Source of the DNA: Nitrospirota bacterium
GTDB lineage: Bacteria > Nitrospirota > Thermodesulfovibrionia > Thermodesulfovibrionales > UBA6898
Length of the DNA: 58,943 bases
Direction of reading: 5' to 3'
NCBI GenBank assembly: GCA_021825365.1
Contig: JAKAHR010000021.1
Span: 1 to 58,943, forward strand
Shown here in pieces: positions 33,622 to 41,773 of this stretch. The notes under the pieces are model-generated. The model was not told the origin of the DNA. It did not search any database and saw only the letters and a program-made list of their open reading frames with translations. The translations under genes and the position numbers were made by a program. Within the stretch, counting starts at the first letter, position 1. The number at the start of each line of letters is the position of its first letter.

Positions 33622-34059
33622 ATGAAAAAGATCGTAATCGCAAGTTTTGCTCTTGTTGTACTCCTGCTGGCCGGCAGTCTCGCAGCCTATGCAGGGTATG
33701 GACACGGCCCCGGCAACGGCCAGTGCCCTAACGGGACCTGCAGCGGACCGATCATCGCCTGCAGCGGCACGGTCGAAACACTTACCGGCATCGTGGCGGG
33801 CTATAACAGCCCGGGCAACGGCATGGTACTCGACACAGGCACGGCAGTTGAGACTCTCTACGGCATAGGGCCGGTCTGGTACTGGGAGCGCAACTCCATG
33901 GATAAGCCTGAAATTGGGGAGACCGTCACCGTAGCCGTAGAGACCGCAGCAATCGCAGACAAGACCGTCAAGGTGATCGTCTCGGTCACGATGGATGGCC
34001 AGACCCTCTCCCTGAGGGATGCCGGCACCTGCATTCCGCTCTGGCGCAGCCGCCGGTAG
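33622..34059 (+). CDS. Secreted small protein, OB-fold-like, of unknown function (A)
   Basis: This encodes 145 residues with AAGGAGG 7-8 nt before the ATG. A Sec signal peptide (about 1-24, ending SLAAYA) exports it. The mature N-terminus is Gly, His and Cys-rich (GYGHGPGNGQCPNGTCSGP), so metal binding is possible. The remainder is beta-rich (ETLTGIVAGYNSPGNGMVLD) and ends with QTLSLRDAGTCIPLWRSRR, a pattern shared with the end of the next gene (ASIRLRDDSLRPIWRGKR). The sigma-54 promoter and structured leader upstream imply control by the neighbouring two-component system. Function unknown. Confidence 0.8.
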   Translation: MKKIVIASFALVVLLLAGSLAAYAGYGHGPGNGQCPNGTCSGPIIACSGTVETLTGIVAGYNSPGNGMVLDTGTAVETLYGIGPVWYWERNSMDKPEIGETVTVAVETAAIADKTVKVIVSVTMDGQTLSLRDAGTCIPLWRSRR

Positions 34060-34092
34060 AATACGCACTTCGGTGCCACATGCCGGGCATGT

Positions 34093-34098
34093 TATAAT
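34093..34098 (+). promoter_or_regulatory. -10 box before the second secreted-protein gene
   Basis: A perfect TATAAT lies 41 nt before the ATG at 34140, so this gene may be transcribed on its own as well as from the upstream sigma-54 promoter. No clear -35 hexamer is seen. Confidence 0.45.
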
Positions 34099-34139
34099 CT
34101 GCTCACATGCGAAGCTCTGACCAGAGGAGGAACAGCACG

Positions 34140-34547
34140 ATGACCAAGGCACTGCACATGTCCGGGATAGTGCTGCTCCTCCTTCTTGTCTTTGCAGCGA
34201 TCGCCCTGGCGGAGGTCCCTGCTGAGGGCTACGATGAAAACACCGAGGTGACGATCCAGGGGGTGGTGAAGGAGACAATGGCCGCCAGCAGGGGCCCCGT
34301 GATGCTGAGGCTTTCCCGTCAGGACAAATCGTACACCGTATCCACCGCACCATTTTGGTTTCTGGAGCAGGAAAAGATGTCATTCGTCCCCGGCATGGAG
34401 ATCGAAGTGACCGGGTCACGGGGGATTTCCTCTGATGGCACGCTCTACATCATTGCCCGCCTGATCAAGGACACCAAGACGGGTGCGTCCATAAGGCTGA
34501 GGGATGATTCACTGCGCCCGATCTGGCGGGGTAAGCGCCACCGCTAA
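34140..34547 (+). CDS. Secreted small protein, OB-fold-like, of unknown function (B)
   Basis: This encodes 135 residues from the ATG at 34140, with GAGGAGG 9 nt upstream; the ATG at 34107 lacks such a site. A signal peptide (about 1-24, ending AIALA) leads to a beta-rich mature part, EVTIQGVVKETMAASRGPVMLRLS and FVPGMEIEVTGSRGISSDGT, typical of a small nucleic-acid-binding-like OB barrel used in periplasmic proteins. The C-terminal RLRDDSLRPIWRGKRHR echoes that of gene A, so the pair are related. It lacks the Cys-rich N-terminal part of A. Confidence 0.8.
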   Translation: MTKALHMSGIVLLLLLVFAAIALAEVPAEGYDENTEVTIQGVVKETMAASRGPVMLRLSRQDKSYTVSTAPFWFLEQEKMSFVPGMEIEVTGSRGISSDGTLYIIARLIKDTKTGASIRLRDDSLRPIWRGKRHR

Positions 34548-34574
34548 CGCTGACGACCGTTTCGCCTTCAAACG

Positions 34575-34754
34575 TACATATATGTACAAGTCATTTCTCT
34601 CGACCGCCAGACACGTCACGTGGCAAATCATCTGCAGGATTTCCGGCCCATGCCGGTCAAGTCGCTGGCAGTAATGGAACTGGCATTCTGCTCCTACGAA
34701 ACCAGCGCCATCCAGGGGCCGTTTGTTGTCCTTGAACGTATCGCGCTCGGCTGA
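34575..34754 (+). pseudogene. Remnant resembling the C-terminal end of a Gfo/Idh/MocA oxidoreductase
   Basis: One frame ending at the stop 34752-34754 reads SLDRQTRHVANHLQDFRP, then LAVMELAFCSYETSA and IQGPFVVLERIALG. This fits the usual end of Gfo/Idh/MocA dehydrogenases (D-x-Q-x-R-H-V-x-x-F, then a helix with a YES-like end). No start codon or upstream part remains; a stop lies just upstream in the frame. The region 34548-34878 has no other gene. A 14-bp palindrome, GTACATATATGTAC, sits at 34574-34587. Confidence 0.4.
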
Positions 34755-34812
34755 CCTGGACTTACCAACAGATAGCTTTTCCCCTGATTCAGCCGGCCAG
34801 CCGAACACCTGC

Positions 34813-34818
34813 TATAAT
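34813..34818 (+). promoter_or_regulatory. -10 box of the PAS-GAF kinase gene
   Basis: A perfect TATAAT lies 60 nt before the ATG at 34879, which has AAAGGAAA as ribosome-binding site. No clear -35 is seen. Confidence 0.45.
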
Positions 34819-34878
34819 GGGAAAAGATCCGCGCTGTGCGGATAGACTCAAGAGACAGACTGTTATGGAAAGGAAATC

Positions 34879-36579
34879 ATGGACCGCCTGACCCGGAAGG
34901 AGTTCAACGAGCAGCTGGCAGAGATGCGCCAGCGGATGCAGGAGATCGAGACCTGCAGGCTCGAATTCCAGGGGGTCCAGAAACGGTACGAGAGGCTCCT
35001 GGAGTCAGCGCCGGATGCGATGGTCTTTGTCAATACTGAAGGGAAGATCGTCTTCGTCAATGCGCAGCTCGAGAGACTGTTCGGCTATCGCCAGGAGGAA
35101 CTGACGGGCCGGGATCTGGAGATACTCATCCCCGGGCGCTACCACGCCCACCACCGCAAACAGGTGATGGATTACTTCGCCTCACCCCGCGTGCGTCCCA
35201 TGGGGAGCGGCCTGAAGATATACGGCCTTCGTAAAGACGGCACCGAGTTCCCGGCTGATATCAGCCTCAGTCTCTTCGAAACGGACGGGTCGGTTCTGAC
35301 GGCAGGGGCGATCAGGGACATCACCGAGCGCGTCAGGGCGGAGGAACGGATCGAGCGGAGCTTTCACATCCAGCGGGTCATCAGCTCTGTCCTGAAGATA
35401 TCCCTCGAACCCGTATCCCTTGAGGAACAGTTGGACGGCGTACTCGATCTCATTAACACTATCCCGCACCTCGCCCTGGAGTCCCGCGGATATGTCTATC
35501 TTGCCGAAGAGGGATCAGACACCCTCGTCCTGCGGGCCCCCCGAACACTGCCGGAGTCGCAGCCCCCTGTATGCGAACGCATCGCATTCGGCCACTGCCT
35601 CTGCGGCGAAGCGGCCGCATCATGCGAGATCGTGTTTGCGGACTGTCTCGACGACCGCCACGAGATCCGCTTTCACGAAGACCTTCCCCACGGCCATTAC
35701 TGCGTCCCGATCGCCTCGGGCGGCAAGGCCCTTGGCATTATCAACCTCTTTGTGCGGACTGGCCACAAGAATACTGCCGAGGAAGAGGCGTTCCTTACCG
35801 CCATCGCGGATACCCTTGCCGGCGTTATCGAGCGCGGCCGAGCCAACGAGGAGAAGCAGCGGTTGACAGCCGAACTTGCCGAGACGGAAAAGCTCTCGGC
35901 CCTGGGCAGGATCACCCTGAACGTTGCCGATGAATTCAGAAACCCGCTCACCGCTGTCGGAGGTTTTGCCAGACGATTACTGAAGAAGCTCCCTGACGGC
36001 ACCAGAGAAAAGGAATATGCCGAGTCCATCATGGCGGAGGTTTCGGTGCTGGAAGATATCCTTCGCCACGTCCTTGCCCTGACCAGGCCGGAAATTCCGC
36101 AGCTCGCACAGCAGGATATCCGGGGGGCGATAGAAGAGGCGCTCGGCCCATACGATCGGAGGGGCCGCGAGCAGGGGGTGACTGTCAGCAGGACCTTTGG
36201 CGATCTTCCCCCTGTGGACATCGACAGGGCGCGGGTAGCGGAGGCGCTGGGCCACCTCATCTCAAACGCCTTTGATGCAATGCCGGGGGGCGGCACCCTG
36301 AAGATTGCAACAGGGATCGAGACCGTGCGGGGCACGCCCTATGCTGTCGTGAAGATCAGCGACACGGGTGAAGGCATCTCCGAGGAGCGTCTGGAGATGG
36401 TCTTTGAGCCTTTCTTCAGCACGAGAAAGGGTGCGTCAAAGGGGACCGGCCTCGGCCTTCCCATCGCCAAGAAGATCATCGAGGAACACCGGGGTTTTAT
36501 CAGGGCTGAAAGCGTCCCTGGCAAGGGCGCTACCTTCGGCATCTATCTGCCTTACCGCACTCCCGAGGGCTCGTCGTGA
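34879..36579 (+). CDS. PAS-GAF histidine-kinase-like protein with Asp in place of the phospho-acceptor His
   Basis: This encodes 566 residues, all soluble. A short coiled-coil start (10-35) leads to a PAS domain (about 38-155: APDAMVFVNTEGKIVFVNAQ) and a GAF domain (about 165-315). The dimerisation helix reads LNVADEFRNPLTAVGGFARRL, where the residue expected to be the phosphorylated His is Asp351. The ATPase domain is complete: an N-box (HLISNAFDAMPGGG), DTGEGISEE, and GTGLGLPIAKKIIEEH. It may therefore bind ATP without autophosphorylating, or use a different acceptor. No response regulator gene is adjacent. I checked the codon: GAT at 35929-35931. Confidence 0.9.
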   Translation: MDRLTRKEFNEQLAEMRQRMQEIETCRLEFQGVQKRYERLLESAPDAMVFVNTEGKIVFVNAQLERLFGYRQEELTGRDLEILIPGRYHAHHRKQVMDYFASPRVRPMGSGLKIYGLRKDGTEFPADISLSLFETDGSVLTAGAIRDITERVRAEERIERSFHIQRVISSVLKISLEPVSLEEQLDGVLDLINTIPHLALESRGYVYLAEEGSDTLVLRAPRTLPESQPPVCERIAFGHCLCGEAAASCEIVFADCLDDRHEIRFHEDLPHGHYCVPIASGGKALGIINLFVRTGHKNTAEEEAFLTAIADTLAGVIERGRANEEKQRLTAELAETEKLSALGRITLNVADEFRNPLTAVGGFARRLLKKLPDGTREKEYAESIMAEVSVLEDILRHVLALTRPEIPQLAQQDIRGAIEEALGPYDRRGREQGVTVSRTFGDLPPVDIDRARVAEALGHLISNAFDAMPGGGTLKIATGIETVRGTPYAVVKISDTGEGISEERLEMVFEPFFSTRKGASKGTGLGLPIAKKIIEEHRGFIRAESVPGKGATFGIYLPYRTPEGSS

Positions 36580-36604
36580 TACGACTGCCCGGGAACGTTG
36601 TTAT

Positions 36605-37732
36605 ATGAAGGGTCCCGGCGACAGGAAGACCGTCCGGCGCTACTTTTCAAACTGGAAGGACGAGATGAACGGCGCTGAGCTCTACCGCTTCATGGCGCGG
36701 AACGAATCAAACAGCAGGCTCGCCGGGATATACGAAGGCCTTGCAGCGGTTGAACAAGGACACGCGGATATCTGGGCTGAAAAACTCAAGGCCCTCGATG
36801 TATCCCTTCCTCTCTTCAGGCCTTCATGGCGCACCCGCCTGCTCAGATGGATCAGCCTGAGACTCGGCGTCAATGCGATCGTGCCGACCGTCTCTTCCCT
36901 TGAGGACGCCACATCAACCGGATATAAGGGGCAGGGGGAAACGCCTCATCTCATCGCAACCGAGCGTTCTCATGCACGGGTGCTGCGGCATATCGCCAAG
37001 ACCACCTCCGCCGGCGTCGAGGGCGGGGTCCTTGCCCGGCTCGAAGGCCGCCACCGTGCCGCAGGCAATGCGCTCAGGGCGGCGGTGCTCGGTGCAAGCG
37101 ACGGCCTTCTGTCGAACTTCAATCTGCTGATGGGCGTTGCGGGCGCGTCGATGGGCAGCAGGACCATTCTCCTGACCGGCATCGCCGGCCTGCTGGCAGG
37201 CGGCATCTCCATGGCTCTGGGGGAATGGATTTCCGTCCAGAGCTCACGCGAGCTGTACGCAAGACAGATTGAGACCGAGAAGGAAGAGATCGAGATGGCA
37301 CCCGCTGAGGAGGTTGAGGAACTCGTGCTTATTTATCAGGCCCGGGGCCTGGATGAGGCCTCTGCCCGGACCCTCGCAACAGGCATCATGAGCAGCCCGG
37401 AGACCGCTCTCGACACCCTTGCCCGCGACGAACTCGGGATCGACCCTGAACAGCTGGGGGGGTCCTCGGGCGAGGCGGCGATCGTATCTTTCCTCCTCTT
37501 TGCCGCCGGCGCGGTCCTGCCGGTAATCCCCTATGTATTCCTGAAAGGGACCGTCGCAATCGGCGCAAGCGCGGTCATCAGCGCTGCAGGACTCTTCCTT
37601 ATCGGCGCCGGTATAACCCTCTTTACCGGCCGGTCGGTCTGGTACTCGGGATTGCGGCAGGTGCTTTTCGGCCTTACTGCGGCCGCTGTGTCATTCTTCG
37701 TCGGCAGGCTCATCGGCATCAGCCTCCAGTAG
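36605..37732 (+). CDS. Ferritin-like and VIT1/CCC1 fusion (membrane-bound ferritin type)
   Basis: This encodes 375 residues. The first 140 form a ferritin-like (rubrerythrin-type) diiron domain with E-x-x-x-R-F and E-x-x-H patterns (MNGAELYRFMARNES and LAAVEQGHADIWAEKL). The rest is a VIT1/CCC1 iron/manganese transporter with about five membrane helices, including NALRAAVLGASDGLLSNFNLLMGVAGA and LLAGGISMALGEWISVQSSRE. Such fusions export ferrous iron. The ATG at 36605 sits 26 nt after the kinase gene; there is no clear ribosome-binding site, so the start is less certain. Just downstream is a hemerythrin gene. Confidence 0.87.
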   Translation: MKGPGDRKTVRRYFSNWKDEMNGAELYRFMARNESNSRLAGIYEGLAAVEQGHADIWAEKLKALDVSLPLFRPSWRTRLLRWISLRLGVNAIVPTVSSLEDATSTGYKGQGETPHLIATERSHARVLRHIAKTTSAGVEGGVLARLEGRHRAAGNALRAAVLGASDGLLSNFNLLMGVAGASMGSRTILLTGIAGLLAGGISMALGEWISVQSSRELYARQIETEKEEIEMAPAEEVEELVLIYQARGLDEASARTLATGIMSSPETALDTLARDELGIDPEQLGGSSGEAAIVSFLLFAAGAVLPVIPYVFLKGTVAIGASAVISAAGLFLIGAGITLFTGRSVWYSGLRQVLFGLTAAAVSFFVGRLIGISLQ

Positions 37733-37838
37733 ACTCGGCAATGTGCGTGAATGTCGCCCCGCTTCCCTGTTTGATTTCCTCATAAAATAGGGGGAAAATG
37801 CGATCAGGGAGTGAAATTGTGGGGCGGGGAGGTCGAAC

Positions 37839-38246
37839 ATGTCACTGATAGCCTGGAACGCGAACTTCTCGGTCGGCATCGCGGAGGTGGATGAGCAGCA
37901 CAAGAGGCTTATCGATATCCTCAACAGCCTCTTCGATGCGATGAAACAGGGTAAGGGCAAGGAGGTGCTCGGTCCGGTACTGAAGGAATTGGTGGAATAC
38001 ACGGTCTACCACTTCGGCACGGAAGAAAGGCTCTTCCAGAAATATGGATACCCGGAATACAAACAGCACAAGCAGGAACACGACGCCTTCACGCAGCAGG
38101 CGCTCGATTTCAACGTCGCCTACAGCAAGGGGCAGAAGATGATGACCGTGGATGTCCTGGACTTCCTGACAGGATGGCTCCAGAACCACATCCTGGAGAA
38201 AGACAAGAAATTCGGCCCCTTCCTCAGAGGCAAAGGGGCGTCATGA
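37839..38246 (+). CDS. Bacteriohemerythrin
   Basis: This encodes 135 residues, the usual length. The diiron ligands are visible: DEQHKRLIDILN (His), HFGTEERLFQKYGYPEYKQHKQEH (His, Glu, His, His) and LQNHILEKDKKF (His, Asp). It binds oxygen reversibly with two iron atoms and may store or deliver oxygen. It has no chemoreceptor domain. GGGGAGG stands about 6 nt before the ATG. It is a single gene, downstream of the ferritin-VIT1 gene. Confidence 0.95.
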   Translation: MSLIAWNANFSVGIAEVDEQHKRLIDILNSLFDAMKQGKGKEVLGPVLKELVEYTVYHFGTEERLFQKYGYPEYKQHKQEHDAFTQQALDFNVAYSKGQKMMTVDVLDFLTGWLQNHILEKDKKFGPFLRGKGAS

Positions 38247-38332
38247 TCCTCATCCACGAGAGGGCGTGAAGCGGACGCATATCCGTCTCTTCCCTTGGCG
38301 GCCCTCCGGGCCGTCCTGTCTCAGGAGGCCTT

Positions 38333-38509
38333 TCAGGCTGCGCGGCAGCTGACCGACTTCTTCCGGAGTTTTTCCTCGTCCTCGTGCAGATGGCACTTCT
38401 TGTATTTCTTGCCGCTGCCGCACCAGCAGGCGTCGTTCCTGCCGAGGGCCGGCACAGACTGATCTTCCGCTGGTACAAAATATTCGACGATGCTCTTGAG
38501 AATTCCCAT
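38333..38509 (-). CDS. Small SEC-C motif protein
   Basis: This encodes 58 residues from the ATG at 38509, with AGAGGT about 5 nt upstream; an ATG further up lacks a site. The centre, GRNDACWCGSGKKYKKCHLHEDE, is the SEC-C zinc-binding motif (C-x-C-x8-C-H) found at the end of SecA, where it contacts SecB and ribosomes. As a stand-alone protein its role is unknown. The plus-strand region 38247-38332 holds two weak hairpins. Confidence 0.8.
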   Translation of the reverse strand: MGILKSIVEYFVPAEDQSVPALGRNDACWCGSGKKYKKCHLHEDEEKLRKKSVSCRAA

Positions 38510-38650
38510 GGCTACCTCTTGGTTGTTATTGTGCAACTGTTTATTATACCAAACGGAACGCAGGAGAATCTATCGGGACCCTGCCAACACAATCAAACAG
38601 TGTTAGTCTCATTATCTATGACGGCAATCCAGCAATGAAGTGGCTTATTA

Positions 38651-40006
38651 TTATGATTGGAGTCTTGTTTCATTTTCCGATATTTCCGTTTCGAACTTTT
38701 TCGCAAGATCGATCACCGGAGTGAAGATGAACTTTTTCCCTGCCTTTCGCATCGCAAGAAGGCCCATATCCTTGAGAGTCAGTAAATCCGTCCGCGCAGT
38801 CTGGTACGTCACGCCATGTACACGTGCATGCGTCTCGATGGTATATATTTCCTGAGGCTTTTCAAGAGCACTCGCAAGCAGTGCGCGCTGTCTTAGATTT
38901 AAAGCCGGATATTTTAGAGCGAAACGATATGCATGCCTTTTCTCTTTCTGCTTCCTTTCAATATATGCATTGAGTGTTTCCAATGCCTTATGTATCGCCT
39001 TAAGGTTATAGACAATGAAATATGTAGCGTCGTTATCATCCATTTCGGAATAAAGAAAAGACCGATAGTACTGGGAGCGCGCACTCAGGATGGCAGTGGA
39101 GACGGAAAGATACTCAAAAAGCCAATAGTCGTGCTTAATCATAAACCAATAGAAAAGAGCCCTCGCGGTGCGGCCGTTGCCGTCCATAAAGGGATGCACA
39201 TAGGCCAGCCAGAAATGAATGAGTATCCCTTTTATTATTGGATTGACGAACTCGTCCTCTCTTTCGCTGTTTACAAAGGAGCAAAGATTCTCCATCGATG
39301 GCAGGACAATATCAGCCTTGGGCGGTACATGGAGAATCTGCCCATCGCTGTCAAAGACATGTATATCATCGTCATCGGGTGTCCTGAACCTTCCCGCCCA
39401 TGAAGGAACTTCTAGCGTGTTCTGGGTTATGGAGGCGTGAATTTTATTTATCAGTTCGAGTGAGAGTGGCTCTGTCAGATGTTTCTTTATCATCTGCATC
39501 GACTGGTAGTTGTTATATATCATCTGTTCAGAGCGGTCCTTTGGCTTTCTGCCGGTCCTCAGCAGCTCTTTTGCGACAACTCTTGTTGTCACAGCTCCCT
39601 CGATCTGGCTTGATGATATCGCCTCATCAACCAACGACCTAATCATATATCTCTGTTTCTCTTCTGAATGCACCGAAGGGTCTTCAACCAGAATGGTCCC
39701 ACCCGCCTGCTGGTCAATAAGATGAATCTCCCTTGGGACGCAATCAGGGAGCCAGTAACTGAACGGCCTGTCATTAGAATCTGTTAATGATATGTGCCTT
39801 GTCTGAAGCAGTCTCGACACCTTCAGCATGGCCCATGCCGCCCCAGGCGTAACCCCTTCAGGCATCGGTTGATACTTGAAGTCATCCCAAAACATGTACT
39901 CGCTGTTTGCTTTCTTTACGAGATCTTTCGTTTTTATCACCAAATCAGGAGTGATATGTTCTCTCGATATTTTCAGCCAATCTGGAGCTTTTTCCAGTCT
40001 TTTCAA
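38651..40006 (-). CDS. Fic-family protein with C-terminal winged helix
   Basis: This encodes 451 residues. The Fic motif HPFMDGNGRTAR at 271-282 is fully intact, so the enzyme should transfer AMP (or a related group) to a target hydroxyl. SSQIEG at 132-137 is the inhibitory (S/T)xxxEG helix in the same chain, so it is a class II, self-inhibited Fic. The last 80 residues form a winged helix (RQRALLASALEKPQEIYTIETHARVHGVTYQTARTDLLTLKDMGLL), a probable DNA-binding part. The gene is AT-rich relative to its neighbours, which suggests acquisition. There is no Shine-Dalgarno sequence immediately before the ATG. Three palindromes lie upstream. Confidence 0.92.
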   Translation of the reverse strand: MKRLEKAPDWLKISREHITPDLVIKTKDLVKKANSEYMFWDDFKYQPMPEGVTPGAAWAMLKVSRLLQTRHISLTDSNDRPFSYWLPDCVPREIHLIDQQAGGTILVEDPSVHSEEKQRYMIRSLVDEAISSSQIEGAVTTRVVAKELLRTGRKPKDRSEQMIYNNYQSMQMIKKHLTEPLSLELINKIHASITQNTLEVPSWAGRFRTPDDDDIHVFDSDGQILHVPPKADIVLPSMENLCSFVNSEREDEFVNPIIKGILIHFWLAYVHPFMDGNGRTARALFYWFMIKHDYWLFEYLSVSTAILSARSQYYRSFLYSEMDDNDATYFIVYNLKAIHKALETLNAYIERKQKEKRHAYRFALKYPALNLRQRALLASALEKPQEIYTIETHARVHGVTYQTARTDLLTLKDMGLLAMRKAGKKFIFTPVIDLAKKFETEISENETRLQS

Positions 40007-40022
40007 TGAGTTGCCTCCAAAT

Positions 40023-40142
40023 ACTAATTTGACAATAATTAGTAGAACCTTAGTATTTAGCTAAGAAGCAAAGCTAAATACTAATATATTTTAGATTAAC
40101 AGTTAGCGTTTGTCAATAACTACTAATTTTAGAGTAATTAGT
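40023..40142. promoter_or_regulatory. Three palindromes in the fic promoter region
   Basis: Two palindromes share arms and spacing: ACTAATT-N7-AATTAGT at 40023-40043 and 40122-40142. Between them a 13-bp perfect inverted repeat (TTAGTATTTAGCT with AGCTAAATACTAA) with a 9-nt spacer spans 40050-40084. These are operator-like sites. The winged helix at the end of the Fic protein is a candidate binder. The remaining 40143-40296 shows nothing else clear. Confidence 0.6.
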
Positions 40143-40296
40143 AGAAAGCTAGTAGTTACTTCAAGGTTCGGGAAAGCTCACGTCGGACAGTCAGCAATCC
40201 TGCCTAACAGAAAGACCATCTGATCTTTCCCCATCAAGCCAGGAGGAGCGGAGATAATAAAGGCCTCTGACTCCCTATCACGCCCGCCTAGTAGGT

Positions 40297-40302
40297 TACA
40301 AT
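40297..40302 (+). promoter_or_regulatory. -10 box TACAAT directly before the release-factor-like gene
   Basis: TACAAT ends 7 nt before the ATG at 40310, with no ribosome-binding site, the same layout seen upstream of other genes here. Confidence 0.4.
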
Positions 40303-40309
40303 AAAAAGC

Positions 40310-40729
40310 ATGGGCATCTTCCCGGTCAGCGCACAGAAGGAAAAGGAGCTTCTCGAAAGGATGTCCTCTCTCGGCATCAGGGAGGAAGAGATCGAAGAGA
40401 CCTTCATCCGCTCGAGCGGCAAGGGGGGGCAGCACGTAAACAAGACGTCCACCTGCGTTTACCTCAAACATCTTCCAACAGGCATCGAGGTGAAGTGCCA
40501 GCAGGAGCGCTCCCAGGCGCTCAACCGGTACCGTGCCCGTGTCATCCTGGCCGCCAAGGTGGAGCAGCTCATCAGGGGCAGGGAAAGCGAGGAGATACAG
40601 AGGATCGAGAAGATCAGGCGGCAGAAGCGGAAGCGCTCGAAGCGGGCGAAGGAAAAGATGCTGGCTGATAAGAAGATCGTGTCGCAGAAGAAGAGGCTCC
40701 GGGAGGGAGTGCGGACGAATAATGACTGA
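40310..40729 (+). CDS. Peptide-chain-release-factor-like protein with GGQ motif
   Basis: This encodes 139 residues. [21 protein letters not shown] holds the GGQ at 39-41 that catalyses peptidyl-tRNA hydrolysis in the ribosome. Codon-recognition domains of RF1/RF2 are absent. The C-terminal half is a very basic tail ([18 protein letters not shown]), as in ArfB and the related release-factor-like proteins that rescue stalled ribosomes. ArfB itself usually has a different linker, so the exact subgroup is open. The gene stands alone, with a box TACAAT just upstream. Confidence 0.87.
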   Translation: MGIFPVSAQKEKELLERMSSLGIREEEIEETFIRSSGKGGQHVNKTSTCVYLKHLPTGIEVKCQQERSQALNRYRARVILAAKVEQLIRGRESEEIQRIEKIRRQKRKRSKRAKEKMLADKKIVSQKKRLREGVRTNND

Positions 40730-40880
40730 GTCAACGTCTCCGCTGAACGACTCACCGGGGATGAAAAGGTTTGTTTCAGCAACCGCAAGGGCAGAGGCAC
40801 AAAGATATCCGAATCGGATATAAATTCATGTCGTCATGCAAAGCCTCTTTCGGAGTCCCTGCACGACCGGTATATAGCAG

Positions 40881-41537
40881 ATGACTACGTTGAAAAAAAA
40901 GAGCGACAGGAAGCTCATGGACATATATCGCAGGCTCTTCGCGGCCTACGGACCGCAGCACTGGTGGCCGGGGGAAACACCCTTCGAGGTCGCCGTGGGC
41001 GCGATCCTCACGCAGAACACCAACTGGGGAAATGTCGAAAGGGCGATCGTCAATCTGAAGAACGCCCATACCCTCCATCCCCGGGACCTGCACCGGATGC
41101 CGGAAGGCAGGCTCGCGGAGCTGATACGGCCGGCAGGATACTTCAACGTCAAGGCAAGAAGGCTCAGGAATTTCATCAGCCTCCTCGTCTCCGACTATGA
41201 CGGCTGTATGAAGCAGATGAAGGCCAGCACGCGGGAATCGCTCAGGAAGAAGCTGCTCGGTGTAAACGGCATCGGGCCCGAGACAGCCGACTCGATCCTG
41301 CTTTACGCCCTGGACAAGCCGGTCTTTGTGATCGACGCCTACACAAAAAGGGTGCTTTCGAGGCATACTATCATGGAGCATGATGAACCCTACGACACTT
41401 TCCAGGGGCTCTTCCACCGGCATCTCGAAAGGGACGTCCGGCTGTACAACGAATACCATGCTCTCTTTGTCAGGGTCTGCAAGGAGCGCTGCAAGACCAA
41501 ACCACACTGCAGCGGATGTCCGCTCGAAGGAGTCTGA
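40881..41537 (+). CDS. HhH-GPD DNA glycosylase / endonuclease III domain protein
   Basis: This encodes 218 residues. The helix-hairpin-helix and catalytic region read LLGVNGIGPETADSILLYALDKPVFVIDAYTKRV, where Asp (VIDAYT) is the conserved catalytic aspartate of the superfamily. The C-terminal CKERCKTKPHCSGCP has four Cys residues, consistent with the [4Fe-4S] cluster of this group. The Lys that would identify a lyase is not placed as in endonuclease III (GPETADS in place of GRKTAN), so it may be a monofunctional glycosylase. Start ATG at 40881 has no strong ribosome-binding site. The next gene starts 3 nt after its stop. Confidence 0.87.
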   Translation: MTTLKKKSDRKLMDIYRRLFAAYGPQHWWPGETPFEVAVGAILTQNTNWGNVERAIVNLKNAHTLHPRDLHRMPEGRLAELIRPAGYFNVKARRLRNFISLLVSDYDGCMKQMKASTRESLRKKLLGVNGIGPETADSILLYALDKPVFVIDAYTKRVLSRHTIMEHDEPYDTFQGLFHRHLERDVRLYNEYHALFVRVCKERCKTKPHCSGCPLEGV

Positions 41538-41540
41538 GAA

Positions 41541-41750
41541 ATGGTGAGGATGATCACCCAGATGCTTGCCGGCCTGATGCTCTTCTTCGGAGCAGCCACG
41601 CTCTTTCCGAAGGCATATTTTGAATTCAAGGCAAAGAAAACCGCCAGCGGGATCGTCTCCTTTTTCCTCGGCTGCGGGGCTGCCTTTTTCTCCCTTATGG
41701 CCTTCTTCTATGCCTACCTGATACTGAAGGAGAAACTCGGAGGGTTCTGA
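41541..41750 (+). CDS. Small membrane protein of unknown function
   Basis: This encodes 69 residues with two hydrophobic helices (about 7-27 and 38-62) and a basic loop KAYFEFKAKKTA between them. The stop of the glycosylase gene is 3 nt before its ATG, so it is translationally coupled. No family is recognised. Hydrophobic pattern and coupling make it likely to be a real gene. Confidence 0.65.
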   Translation: MVRMITQMLAGLMLFFGAATLFPKAYFEFKAKKTASGIVSFFLGCGAAFFSLMAFFYAYLILKEKLGGF

Positions 41751-41773
41751 CCTTCCCGTCTTCCCGTTTTGCC

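Noticed and set aside
34574..34587. 14-bp palindrome GTACATATATGTAC as an operator
   Set aside because: It lies inside a probable gene remnant, far from the promoter at 34813, and no related site was seen.
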